This document shows, piece after piece, positions 18,097 to 26,332 of a stretch of 64,000 nucleotides of DNA. Made by a program: the position numbers and the translations under genes. Origin of the DNA: Dokdonella sp. (lineage in GTDB: Bacteria; Pseudomonadota; Gammaproteobacteria; Xanthomonadales; Rhodanobacteraceae); assembly GCF_019634845.1 (NCBI RefSeq), contig NZ_JAHCAQ010000007.1:1-64000 (forward strand), read 5' to 3'. Under the pieces are notes generated by a model. The model searched no databases. It was given only the letters and a program-made list of their open reading frames with translations, and was not told where the DNA came from. The number at the start of each line of letters is the position of its first letter. Within the stretch, counting starts at the first letter, position 1.

Positions 18097-19155
18097 TCAG
18101 GCCTTGCTGCCGGATGCCGAAGCGGTGTTGACCGGCGGGCATGGCTTGCGTCGCTCGCGGCGCTGCCGGAGCCATTCACGGAAGAAGTAGACGAACACGC
18201 TGAAGAAGAACAGCACGCCGCCGGCGATCTCGAAGATGAGCTTGTAGTCGTAGCGGTACTGGCCGGTCTCGGCATCGTAGACCGTGCACAGGATGCGCAC
18301 GCGCTCGAACATCTCGCCGAGCGTCGTCGGCTTGGCCTGTGGCTCCCACAGCAGCAACTGGCGCAAGGGCGAGCCGAGCTGCTCGGCGGTGACGCCGTCA
18401 CCGAGCACCTGGGCGCTGATGCGCCCCTCGCCGTCGACGACGGTGACGCCGAGCACATGGTCGAATCCGGCCGGTGTCGGCGCCCAGCTGAAGCCGAACG
18501 CGCGCGTGAGCGCATCGACATCGCCGGCGGCGGGGCTGAGGAACTCCCAGTTGCGGTAGTTGATGCCATGTTGCGCGGCGAAGGCCTGCATCGCACCGGG
18601 CGAATCGAACGGCTGGTTGAAGCCGATGCTGACGACGTTGAACTGATTCTCGCCGAGCATGCGGTCGAGGCCCTTGACCGCCTGGTACAGCGTGCGGGTC
18701 TGGGTCGGGCAGACCTGGAAGCAGCCGGTGTAGATGAAGCTGACCAGCAGCGGCTTGCCGCGATAGGCAGACAGGCGCAGCGGCTGGTTGCGGCGGTCAC
18801 GCAACTCGATGTCGGGCACGTGTTTGCCGACCGCGGCGAGCGCGTTGCGGATCGCGGCCTGTTCGTCGAGGGCGGGGGCGCCGGCCAGGCTGCGACCACT
18901 CGTATCGGCCGCCAGCAGGCTGCCGCTCGCACCCAGCAGGGTCAGCGCCAACAGGCGGGCCAGGTGCGGCAGCCGTCGCGCAAGCACAGCTCGGCCGGCG
19001 TGGCTGCCGGCAGGGACGCGGGTCGCGGCCGCAGCCAGCGTGGCCACCCGCATCGGCATGGGCGCGACCGCCATGATCGCCAGCGCAGCGATCACGCCCG
19101 GCACGATCAGCACTTCACGCCCCACGACATGCCCATCACGTACTCGCTGTTGCAT
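18097..19155 (-). CDS. SCO-family copper chaperone / assembly protein
   Basis: Up to 352 residues. The thioredoxin-like SCO core contains the copper-binding GCFQVCP (CxxxC) and the distal His in FDHVLGV. A membrane helix near the C-terminus (IFEIAGGVLFFFSVFVYFF) and a basic tail (QRRERRKP) follow, so the protein is anchored at its C-terminus. SCO proteins deliver copper to the CuA site of subunit II, which fits the CuA protein encoded two genes upstream. The start is uncertain: ATGs at 19155, 19074, 19059 and 19053 are all in frame; the last two give a conventional signal peptide ending near GSLLAA. It ends 2 bases before the cytochrome b/ferredoxin fusion. Confidence 0.88.
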   Translation of the reverse strand: MQQRVRDGHVVGREVLIVPGVIAALAIMAVAPMPMRVATLAAAATRVPAGSHAGRAVLARRLPHLARLLALTLLGASGSLLAADTSGRSLAGAPALDEQAAIRNALAAVGKHVPDIELRDRRNQPLRLSAYRGKPLLVSFIYTGCFQVCPTQTRTLYQAVKGLDRMLGENQFNVVSIGFNQPFDSPGAMQAFAAQHGINYRNWEFLSPAAGDVDALTRAFGFSWAPTPAGFDHVLGVTVVDGEGRISAQVLGDGVTAEQLGSPLRQLLLWEPQAKPTTLGEMFERVRILCTVYDAETGQYRYDYKLIFEIAGGVLFFFSVFVYFFREWLRQRRERRKPCPPVNTASASGSKA

Positions 19156-19199
19156 GCGGCCAGGTCCGCCATCGACCGCGTCACCGCCGCCTCACCTCG

Positions 19200-19247
19200 C
19201 AGGCCGCCTGCGGCCTGCATGGCCGTGGGTGCGCTGCACCCACGGCC
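19200..19247. repeat. Two tandem hairpins between subunit I and SCO genes
   Basis: CAGGCCGC-CT-GCGGCCTG (19200-19217) and a 12-bp-stem hairpin GGCCGTGGGTGC-GCT-GCACCCACGGCC (19221-19247), 14 bases after the subunit I stop. No U-tract follows on the coding strand. They could stabilise the upstream oxidase mRNA or attenuate the distal genes. Confidence 0.6.
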
Positions 19248-19261
19248 TTCCAGCATCTTGC

Positions 19262-20962
19262 TCAGCTCAGGCCCCACAGCGTCGACAGGTACTTCCAGTT
19301 GATGAAGTAGTACAGGACGAAGGAGACCAGGAACACCATGGCCAGCACGAAGGTACCCGGCGCGGCGAAACCCGACGAGCCGTAACCTTCGGCCACCACC
19401 GCGGGAGCGGCGCGCTTGACCGGCGTGAACTGCGCGCTGGTCGCGCCGCCGTCGAGCTTCTTGCCCCACAGCAGCGAGCCCACCGTGATGTAGATGAAGG
19501 CTGCGCCGCCAACGATCGCGGCGACGCCGCCGATGCCGACCAGGCCCATCATGAGGTAGGCCGCACCGGGCCATTCATAGGCGAGCGCTGCGCCCTGGAA
19601 CGCCATGTCCCAATGACGGCGTGACACGCCCAGGGTTCCGGCTCCCATCATGACGAGGCAGAAGAAGTACATCGACAGTCCGAACAGGTAGGGCTGCCAC
19701 TGCGCGAGCTTGGGCGCGATCATCTCGCGCTTGAACAGCACCGGGATCAGGTAGAAGGTCAGCGCCATGAACGTCAGCGTGGTGCCCACCACCACGGTCG
19801 CATGGAAATGACCGGGCACGTAGATCGTGTTGTGGATGATGAGGTTGAGCTGCTCGGTACCCATCATCACGCCGGTGATGCCGCCGAGGAAGCCGAAGCC
19901 GATGATCGAGATGAACACGCCCGCGAACACCGGATTGCCCCATGGCGCCTTGCGCAACCACTCGAACAGGCCCTTGGTGTAGCCCTTCTGCCGCTGCGCG
20001 ACTTCCATCGCGCCCGGCACGGTCAGGCCGTGCAGCATCGAGGCGAGCACTGCCAGGTACATGAAGTAGCTCGTGTTGACGACCTTCCACGCGGTCGACA
20101 CGCCCGGATCGGCGAGCAGGTGGTGCGCGCTGGCCAGCTGCAGGAACAGGATGTAGAGCAGGAACGCCATGCGGCTCACGCGCTCGCTCATCGGCTTGGC
20201 GCCGAGCACGACCGCGGCCACCAGGTACCACACCGAGACGTGGGTGGCGACGTTGATCTGCTGCGACGAGTGGCCGAGCGCCCACCACACGGTGCGGTAG
20301 ATCAGCGGATCGACATTCATCAGGCCCATCGACATCAGCCATGCCGGCACGATGATGAGGGCGCCCGACAACAGCGTGAACACGGCGATGATCGCCGCGG
20401 TCATCGCACCGAACGTGACCAGCGGAATCGAGCCTTCATAAGTCTTTTCGCGCCGCGCCACCACCAGCGTGCCGAAGAACACGCCGCAACCGATCAGCGC
20501 ACCGACCGCGAACAGGATGATGCCGAGGTAGAAACTCGGTGCCGCCATCATCGGCACGTAGCTCGTCATCATCACGCTGGAGCCACCCTGATAGACGGCG
20601 ACGTTGTTGACGATCGAGCCGACCACCATCAGCACGAAACCAAGCCAGGCGAGCTTGGGGGTGGCGATGCGACAGCGCAGCAGCGTCGAGGAACAGAAGT
20701 GCAGGACCGCGATCTCGAAGAAGATGATCCAGAAGATCAGCATGTCCAGACCATGCGCAGTCAGCACCTGGTAGAACGTGGGAGCCTCCAGCCAGCGCAC
20801 GGCGGGCCAGCGCGTGAGCACGACGCCGAGCGCAAGCAGGCCGCCGATGAGCAGCCAGACCACGCCCATGAAGGCATGTGCCTTGATCAGCCACTCGGCC
20901 TGGCGTTCGAACTGCAGCCCGGAGCGCGGGCAGGTGCGATAGGTGGTCGCAACGGTAGCCAT
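19262..20962 (-). CDS. B-type (ba3-like) heme-copper oxidase/NO reductase-like subunit I
   Basis: A 566-residue polytopic catalytic subunit. Ligands by position: H70 (TAHGLDM) and H387 for the low-spin heme, H385 for the high-spin heme (PGHFHA), and CuB ligands H231 (WALGHSSQQ) and H280/H281 (ASAHHLLADPG). The HH-x-x-ADPG motif is characteristic of the B (ba3) family. In O2-reducing members a Tyr four residues after the helix VI His is cross-linked to it; here that residue is Gln235. Loss of this Tyr is typical of NO reductase-type members of the superfamily. Function as an O2 reductase is therefore doubtful and an NO reductase-like role is plausible (inference). It lies 11 bases after subunit II. 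Confidence 0.92.
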   Translation of the reverse strand: MATVATTYRTCPRSGLQFERQAEWLIKAHAFMGVVWLLIGGLLALGVVLTRWPAVRWLEAPTFYQVLTAHGLDMLIFWIIFFEIAVLHFCSSTLLRCRIATPKLAWLGFVLMVVGSIVNNVAVYQGGSSVMMTSYVPMMAAPSFYLGIILFAVGALIGCGVFFGTLVVARREKTYEGSIPLVTFGAMTAAIIAVFTLLSGALIIVPAWLMSMGLMNVDPLIYRTVWWALGHSSQQINVATHVSVWYLVAAVVLGAKPMSERVSRMAFLLYILFLQLASAHHLLADPGVSTAWKVVNTSYFMYLAVLASMLHGLTVPGAMEVAQRQKGYTKGLFEWLRKAPWGNPVFAGVFISIIGFGFLGGITGVMMGTEQLNLIIHNTIYVPGHFHATVVVGTTLTFMALTFYLIPVLFKREMIAPKLAQWQPYLFGLSMYFFCLVMMGAGTLGVSRRHWDMAFQGAALAYEWPGAAYLMMGLVGIGGVAAIVGGAAFIYITVGSLLWGKKLDGGATSAQFTPVKRAAPAVVAEGYGSSGFAAPGTFVLAMVFLVSFVLYYFINWKYLSTLWGLS

Positions 20963-20973
20963 GTGGATTCCCC

Positions 20974-21513
20974 TTATTTCACGTACAGGCGGCTGACCAT
21001 CATGTGATGGCCCAGACCGCAGTATTCGTTGCAGACGAGTCCGTAGGTGCCCGACTGGTTCGGCGTCACCGTGACCACGTGCTCAAACCCCGGCACCAGC
21101 TGGATGTTGATGTTGGCCGGCTGCAGCGAGAAGCCATGGTTGTAGTCGAGCGAACTCAGGTGCAGGCGGTAGGTCTTGTCCTTCTCCAGCTCGATGATCG
21201 GCCAGAACGACCACATGCGCGCGACGAGGTAGACGTCGGCGCCGGGCGGCGGCGCGACCACGGGGATTTCCTGATCGGTCTCGGTGCGAACCTGGTATTT
21301 CTCGGTCGCGGCCTGCGCCTTGGCCATGTACTGCTCGGCCGTGGTGCGATAGGTCTCGGTGGACAGGTTCTGTTTGCCCCAGATGTGCCAGCCGACCATC
21401 ATGAAGAACAGGATCATGCACCAGGTCAGGGCGATCGCGAGCCAGGTGCCCTCGACACGATCGATGGGGTGCTTGTACCAGAGTCGTTCCGCAGGAGGCA
21501 GTATCGCGCTCAT
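20974..21513 (-). CDS. CuA-containing subunit II
   Basis: A 179-residue subunit with one N-terminal transmembrane helix (about residues 24-45) and a cupredoxin domain in the periplasm. All CuA ligands are present: H126 (LDYNHGFSL), C161, E163, C165, H169 and M172 (CNEYCGLGHHMM). The short size and single helix match ba3-type subunit II rather than the two-helix A-type. It should accept electrons from a cytochrome c or cupredoxin and pass them to subunit I. A helical, charged spacer (about 50-80) separates anchor and cupredoxin domain. It lies 18 bases after the small subunit and 11 before subunit I, so it is firmly within the operon. Confidence 0.95.
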   Translation of the reverse strand: MSAILPPAERLWYKHPIDRVEGTWLAIALTWCMILFFMMVGWHIWGKQNLSTETYRTTAEQYMAKAQAATEKYQVRTETDQEIPVVAPPPGADVYLVARMWSFWPIIELEKDKTYRLHLSSLDYNHGFSLQPANINIQLVPGFEHVVTVTPNQSGTYGLVCNEYCGLGHHMMVSRLYVK

Positions 21514-21531
21514 GTGTGGTTCCCCTGTCGC

Positions 21532-21696
21532 TTACTTGGATACGGGCACGAGCAGGATGTCGATGACACCCCACACGTTGTAGACGAGCATCGGGATCAG
21601 CACGCCCAGCGTGAGCAGGATGAACGGGCTGTCCAGAAGCTGTTGCATCCACGGCACGGCTTCATTGGGATCGTCGTGTTCGGTCGGTGTTGTCAT
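21532..21696 (-). CDS. Small single-helix subunit (subunit IIa-like)
   Basis: A 54-residue peptide: an acidic N-terminal segment (TPTEHDDPNEAVPW) then one transmembrane helix (about residues 23-47; SPFILLTLGVLIPMLVYNVWG) and a short tail. ba3 oxidases have a comparable one-helix subunit IIa; homology is inferred from position and topology, not from residues. GGAGGGG lies 3-9 bases before the ATG at 21696. It is the first gene of the operon. Confidence 0.75.
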   Translation of the reverse strand: MTTPTEHDDPNEAVPWMQQLLDSPFILLTLGVLIPMLVYNVWGVIDILLVPVSK

Positions 21697-21822
21697 GTCC
21701 CCTCCTGCGCGCATTGACACACCACGGCGGCCGCACCGTGGCGCTGTTGCAAATGTCCGGATGAACGGGACGCTAACAGATTCCAAAACCCTTGGAAAGC
21801 CGAGTTTCATGCGGGTGTCGAT

Positions 21823-21846
21823 GCCCGATCGAGGCGTCGATCGGGC
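21823..21846. repeat. Inverted repeat next to the FNR/DNR box
   Basis: Perfect 10-bp arms GCCCGATCGA / TCGATCGGGC around GGCG, ending 4 bp before the FNR/DNR box. It may be a second operator or a leader hairpin of the respiratory mRNA. Confidence 0.55.
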
Positions 21847-21850
21847 GTTC

Positions 21851-21864
21851 TTGATGTGGGTCAA
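21851..21864. promoter_or_regulatory. FNR/DNR-type binding site
   Basis: TTGATGTGGGTCAA matches the TTGAT-N4-(A/G)TCAA consensus of FNR, ANR and DNR regulators, with one mismatch from perfect symmetry. It lies 155 bp before the first ATG of the respiratory operon. It implies induction under low oxygen and/or NO. No clear -10 was identified. Confidence 0.65.
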
Positions 21865-22285
21865 GAAGCGCTCTTCATGCCGCCTTGCGCAGCAACCGTG
21901 TCGACACGCTGCGAAGCCGCAGACAACGGGCGTTGTGTCGGCCGCAGGCGCGACCGTGAGGCGCCGGCCCGCATCATGCAGCGCAGCACGATGCTGCGGC
22001 AATTTGCCGCGAGAACCGACCGCGCCAAGCCGCCTCACCGATGCCGTCGTCGCGGTCGCTGCCGTCGCGGGACGCGACCGGGCTCGCGAACTGATTGTTC
22101 TGCTCGGCGAACGATCGCGCATGGCAGGCAACGTGCCAGATGAGCGCCCAGGATGTGCGCTGGGTCGCGACGAGCGCGATGCGTTGGCCCGATCATGCGG
22201 CGCAACGGGCCGGATCCGCGCCGCGCAGCCGTCGCGGCAATCGCGGCGCGGTCCCCCACGACCTGTCCACCAGCGGAGACGACCC

Positions 22286-23998
22286 ATGCACGTTGCCACG
22301 GTTCGCCCATCGTGCCGAAGCATCATCTGGATCAGCATGATCGCGTTGCTGATCCCGGCCCTTGCATCCGCCTTCGACAGCGTGTTCCACGACGGCTTCG
22401 AGTTCCCGCCCAACCACGGCTCGCCGCTGGGCAGCAACCTCGACGGCGTGGTCGACTGGTCGACGAGCTACACCTTCGTCGACGCCATGAAGCAATCGCG
22501 TGACTGGATCACGCAGGACACCGACGGCGGCGTGTGGGATACGGGCGACGAGGCGTGCCTGGACCGCGACGACAACGGCTACCTGCGCTCGCTGGCACCG
22601 GTGCTGTCGAATCCAGGCTGCTCGTCGCCGAGCTACAACGCGGTCGCCACGCTGTTCTCGTTCGGCGATCTGGCCGGCCATTACCCAAGCGGTCGCTACA
22701 TCGTCAGCTACGACGGCAACGCCACGATCAGCTATCACTTCGCGGCACAGAAGAACCTCGCGCTGTCGCAGCCGGGGCGCGACGTCGTCGATGTCGACGC
22801 GAGCCAGGGTGGCTGGATGATGCGACTGACCGCCATCGACACCGCCAATCCACCACGCGCGATCCATGTGTGGATGCCAGGCTTCGACGAGCACAGTGGC
22901 CCCGCGCAACTGTTCCATCCCGATTTCCTCGCGCTGGTGCGGAGAAACCGGGTGTTGCGCTTCATGGACTGGATGAACACCAACAACTCCGGGCAGCAGG
23001 AATTCGCCCAGCGCCCTCGCCTGGACGACGTCCGCTGGACCACCGGCGGCGGCGTGCCGCTGGAGATGATGGTCGAGCTGGCCAACCGCCTCGACGCCGA
23101 CCCTTGGTTCACGATGCCGCATCGCGCCAGCGACGATTACCTGACACGGTTCGCCCAGCGCGTGCATGCCTTGCTGCAGACCAACCGCCGCGTCTACGTC
23201 GAGTACTCCAACGAGGTGTGGAACGGTCAGTTCACGCAGAGCGCCTATGCCGCGGCGATGGGCAGCGCCGCCTACGGCAACGTCGCCTCCGCCTACGAAC
23301 GCCAACTGAGCTGGTACGGCCAACGCAGCGCGCAGACCTGCGAGCTGTGGAAGAGCGCCTGGGGCAGCCAGGCCAGCCGCATCACCTGCGTGCTCGGCGC
23401 CCAGGCCGCCAACGCATGGACGCAGCAGCAGGCCGCCGACTGTCCGCTGTGGACCGCCGGCGCGCCCTGCACCGCGCACGGCCTCGATGCGGTGGCCATC
23501 GCACCCTACATCGGCGGCTATCTCGGCAGCCCGTCGACCCAGGACACGGTCGCGGCCTGGTCACTCGACACGCTGTTCGACGAGCTGACGGTCGGCGGCG
23601 CGCTTGCCGGTGGCCCCGGCGGCGGCGCTCTCGCGCTGAGCGCTGGCTGGATCGACGCCCATCGCAGCGTCGCCGCAGCGCGCGGCCTGCATCTGGTGTC
23701 GTATGAAGGTGGCCAGCACCTGGTCGGCTACTCCGGCGCCGAGAACAACGCTGCCCTCACTGCGCTGTTCACAGGCGCCAACCGCGATGCGCGCATGGGC
23801 ACCGTCTACGCAAGCCATCTCGCGCAGTGGCGCGACCATGGCGGCGAGCTGTTCATGCATTTCACCGCCTCGGGCGGTTACGACAAATGGGGCAGCTGGG
23901 GCGCGGTCGAATACATCGACACCCCCGCCACGCCCAAGCAACAGGCACTGCTGCAGTTCATCGCCGCCAATCCGTGCTGGTGGCCGGGCTGCGAGTGA
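22286..23998 (+). CDS. Secreted clan GH-A glycosidase-like (cellulose-binding family) protein
   Basis: A 570-residue exported protein. The signal peptide (about 1-30) is followed directly by the motif DSVFHDGFEFPP. The body resembles proteins annotated as cellulose-binding, with a TIM-barrel of glycoside hydrolase clan A character. E310 in YVEYSNEVWN is the expected acid/base and E474 in LVSYEGGQHL the expected nucleophile. Cys residues are numerous, as in exported proteins. No separate carbohydrate-binding module is evident. The true substrate is unknown; a plant or microbial polysaccharide is likely. A GCGGAGAC ribosome-binding site precedes the ATG. It is divergent from the respiratory operon and convergent with hppA, with a strong hairpin between. 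Confidence 0.75.
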   Translation: MHVATVRPSCRSIIWISMIALLIPALASAFDSVFHDGFEFPPNHGSPLGSNLDGVVDWSTSYTFVDAMKQSRDWITQDTDGGVWDTGDEACLDRDDNGYLRSLAPVLSNPGCSSPSYNAVATLFSFGDLAGHYPSGRYIVSYDGNATISYHFAAQKNLALSQPGRDVVDVDASQGGWMMRLTAIDTANPPRAIHVWMPGFDEHSGPAQLFHPDFLALVRRNRVLRFMDWMNTNNSGQQEFAQRPRLDDVRWTTGGGVPLEMMVELANRLDADPWFTMPHRASDDYLTRFAQRVHALLQTNRRVYVEYSNEVWNGQFTQSAYAAAMGSAAYGNVASAYERQLSWYGQRSAQTCELWKSAWGSQASRITCVLGAQAANAWTQQQAADCPLWTAGAPCTAHGLDAVAIAPYIGGYLGSPSTQDTVAAWSLDTLFDELTVGGALAGGPGGGALALSAGWIDAHRSVAAARGLHLVSYEGGQHLVGYSGAENNAALTALFTGANRDARMGTVYASHLAQWRDHGGELFMHFTASGGYDKWGSWGAVEYIDTPATPKQQALLQFIAANPCWWPGCE

Positions 23999-24039
23999 TT
24001 CGCCGCAGGCCGGCTGCGGGTGACGACGTCCCCAAACGA

Positions 24040-24065
24040 CGACGGCGGCCATGCGGCCGCCGTCG
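24040..24065. terminator. Bidirectional hairpin terminator
   Basis: An 11-bp stem CGACGGCGGCC / GGCCGCCGTCG with an ATGC loop, between two convergent genes. TTTGG follows on the minus strand and TTGGTTG on the plus strand. Confidence 0.7.
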
Positions 24066-24089
24066 AGGTTGGTTGCTGCGCGGCCTTGC

Positions 24090-26141
24090 TTACAGCAGCG
24101 GCACCAGCAGCAGGGCAACGATGTTGATGATCTTGATCAGCGGGTTCACGGCCGGGCCGGCCGTGTCCTTGTAGGGATCGCCGACCGTGTCACCGGTCAC
24201 GGCCGCCTTGTGCGCGTCCGAACCCTTGCCGCCGAAGTTGCCGTCCTCGATGTATTTCTTGGCATTGTCCCAGGCGCCGCCGCCCGTCGTCATCGAGATC
24301 GCGACGAACAGACCGGTCACGATCGTGCCGATCAGCATGCCGCCGAGCGCCTGCACACCGGCCAGCGGGCCGCCGAGCCAGCGGAAACCGAACGCGACCA
24401 CGATCGGCACCAGCACCGGCAGCAGCGAGGGAATCATCATTTCCTTGATCGCGGCCTTGGTCAGCAGGTCCACCGCCTTGTGGTACTGCGGCTTGCCCGA
24501 ACCGTCCATGATGCCCTTGATCTCGCGGAACTGGCGGCGCACTTCCTCCACCACCGCGCCGGCCGCGCGGCCGACCGCCTCCATCGCCATCGCACCGAAC
24601 AGGTACGGGATGAGGCCGCCGATCAGCAGGCCGATGATGACGTAATGGTTGGAGATGTCGAAGGTGTAGACCACGCCCGGGTGCTCGACGCCGAGCTTGT
24701 GCGTGTAGTCGGCGAACAGGACCAGCGCGGCGAGGCCGGCCGAACCGATCGCATAGCCCTTGGTCACGGCCTTGGTGGTGTTGCCGACCGCATCGAGCGG
24801 ATCGGTGACGGCGCGCACCTCAGACGGCAGTTCGCTCATCTCGGCAATGCCACCGGCGTTGTCGGTGATCGGGCCGTAGGCGTCGAGCGCCACGATCATG
24901 CCCGTCATCGACAGCATCGAGGTTGCGGCGATCGCGATGCCATACAGTTCGGCCAGCTGGTAGGCGCCCCAGATCGCCGCACACACCGCCAGCACCGGCC
25001 ACGCGGTCGACTTCATCGAGATGCCGATGCCGGCGATGATGTTGGTGGCGTGGCCCGTGGTCGAAGCCTTGGCCACGTGGCGCACCGGGCCGTATTCGGT
25101 TGCGGTGTAGTACTCGGTGATCACGACCATCGCGCCCGTCAGCAGCAGGCCGATCACGGCGCAGCCGAACACGTTCATGGCGCCGTAGGTGCTGCCGGCC
25201 ATGAGCTGCTGGGTGACCGGGTAGAACGCGATCAGCGCGAGCACGCCCGACACGATCACGCCCTTGTACAGCGCGTTCATGATCTTGCCGCCCGAATGCT
25301 TGACGAAGAAGGTGCCGATGATCGAGGCGATGATCGACACGCCGCCGATCACGAGCGGATACAACACGCCGTGCGGGCCGGCCTGCGCGGGCATGACGCC
25401 GCCGAGCAGCATCGTCGCCACCAGCGTCACCGCATAGGTCTCGAACAGGTCGGCCGCCATGCCGGCGCAGTCGCCCACGTTGTCGCCCACGTTGTCGGCG
25501 ATCACGGCCGGGTTGCGCGGATCATCTTCCGGGATGCCGGCCTCGACCTTGCCGACGAGGTCGGCGCCGACGTCGGCACCCTTGGTGAAGATGCCGCCGC
25601 CCAGGCGCGCGAAGATCGAGATCAGCGACGAGCCGAAGGCCAGGCCGACCAGCGCATGCAGCGCCTTGTCGGGCGTGCTGCCGGTCTGCAGCAGGGCGAC
25701 GTAGTAGCCCGCCACGCCGAGCAGGGCGAGGCCGACCACGAGCATGCCGGTGATCGCACCACCGCGGAACGCCACCGCGAGCGCAGCCGGGATGCCACTA
25801 CGCGCGGCCTCGGCCGTGCGCACGTTGGCGCGCACCGAGATGTTCATGCCGATGTAGCCGGTCAGGCCCGACAGCACGGCGCCGAGCGCGAAGCCGATCG
25901 CAGTCGGCCAGTCGAGCGCGACGCCGATGACGACCAGCAGGATCACGCCGACCAGCGCGATCGTGCGGTACTGGCGGTTGAGATAGGCGCGCGCGCCTTC
26001 CTGGATCGCCGCAGCGATCTCCTGCATGCGCGGATTGCCGGCGGGCTTGGCCAGGATCCAGCGGATCGACCAGGCGCCGTAGACGATCGCGAGCACGGCG
26101 CAGCCGAGCGCGATCCAAAGACCGTATTGACTGAAGAACAT
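24090..26141 (-). CDS. hppA: Membrane-bound proton-translocating pyrophosphatase, K+-independent type
   Basis: A 683-residue polytopic pump that hydrolyses PPi and exports H+. The substrate-binding motifs are intact: [20 protein letters not shown], the [16 protein letters not shown] acidic cluster, and the C-terminal [18 protein letters not shown]. In [15 protein letters not shown] the Lys after NTT marks the K+-independent class (K+-dependent enzymes have Ala there). Start at the ATG 26141 gives the normal membrane-embedded N-terminus; AAGGGGAAG lies before it. It is transcribed from a promoter with a perfect TATAAT box at 26201-26206. It may recover energy from PPi released by biosynthesis and pairs with the PPi-type phosphofructokinase nearby. 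Confidence 0.97.
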   Translation of the reverse strand: MFFSQYGLWIALGCAVLAIVYGAWSIRWILAKPAGNPRMQEIAAAIQEGARAYLNRQYRTIALVGVILLVVIGVALDWPTAIGFALGAVLSGLTGYIGMNISVRANVRTAEAARSGIPAALAVAFRGGAITGMLVVGLALLGVAGYYVALLQTGSTPDKALHALVGLAFGSSLISIFARLGGGIFTKGADVGADLVGKVEAGIPEDDPRNPAVIADNVGDNVGDCAGMAADLFETYAVTLVATMLLGGVMPAQAGPHGVLYPLVIGGVSIIASIIGTFFVKHSGGKIMNALYKGVIVSGVLALIAFYPVTQQLMAGSTYGAMNVFGCAVIGLLLTGAMVVITEYYTATEYGPVRHVAKASTTGHATNIIAGIGISMKSTAWPVLAVCAAIWGAYQLAELYGIAIAATSMLSMTGMIVALDAYGPITDNAGGIAEMSELPSEVRAVTDPLDAVGNTTKAVTKGYAIGSAGLAALVLFADYTHKLGVEHPGVVYTFDISNHYVIIGLLIGGLIPYLFGAMAMEAVGRAAGAVVEEVRRQFREIKGIMDGSGKPQYHKAVDLLTKAAIKEMMIPSLLPVLVPIVVAFGFRWLGGPLAGVQALGGMLIGTIVTGLFVAISMTTGGGAWDNAKKYIEDGNFGGKGSDAHKAAVTGDTVGDPYKDTAGPAVNPLIKIINIVALLLVPLL

Positions 26142-26200
26142 CGACTTCCCCTTGGAGGCAAGGTGGTTGGAACGGCGGGAATGCAAGGCAAAACGGGCCG

Positions 26201-26206
26201 ATTATA
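26201..26206 (-). promoter_or_regulatory. -10 box of hppA
   Basis: TATAAT on the minus strand, about 60 bases before the hppA start, in an otherwise GC-rich spacer. No good -35 is visible at the usual distance. Confidence 0.5.
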
Positions 26207-26332
26207 ACGGTCGCGGCGCCGTGCTGCAGCGCGCCGGGCGGCCGGCTTGCCGACCGCCACCTGCGCCGCACATGATCCGTACCGGCGCACTACCGCGCGT
26301 ACTTGCACAATCCCGTCCGAGCGAGTGTCCTC

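Larger units (their letters stand above)
21697..22285. other. Divergent control region of the respiratory operon and the glycosidase-like gene
   Basis: 590 bases without a convincing gene. It holds the FNR/DNR box (21851-21864), the adjacent inverted repeat (21823-21846) and, near its right end, the ribosome-binding site of the plus-strand gene. A small CCAA-N5-TTGG repeat lies at 21783-21795. Confidence 0.6.

Noticed and set aside
21737-21752. Possible sigma54 promoter (TGGCGC...TTGCA)
   Set aside because: The spacing between the two elements is too short and it faces away from the respiratory operon.
24051-26207. 718-residue plus-strand frame
   Set aside because: It is antisense to hppA, whose motifs are unmistakable.
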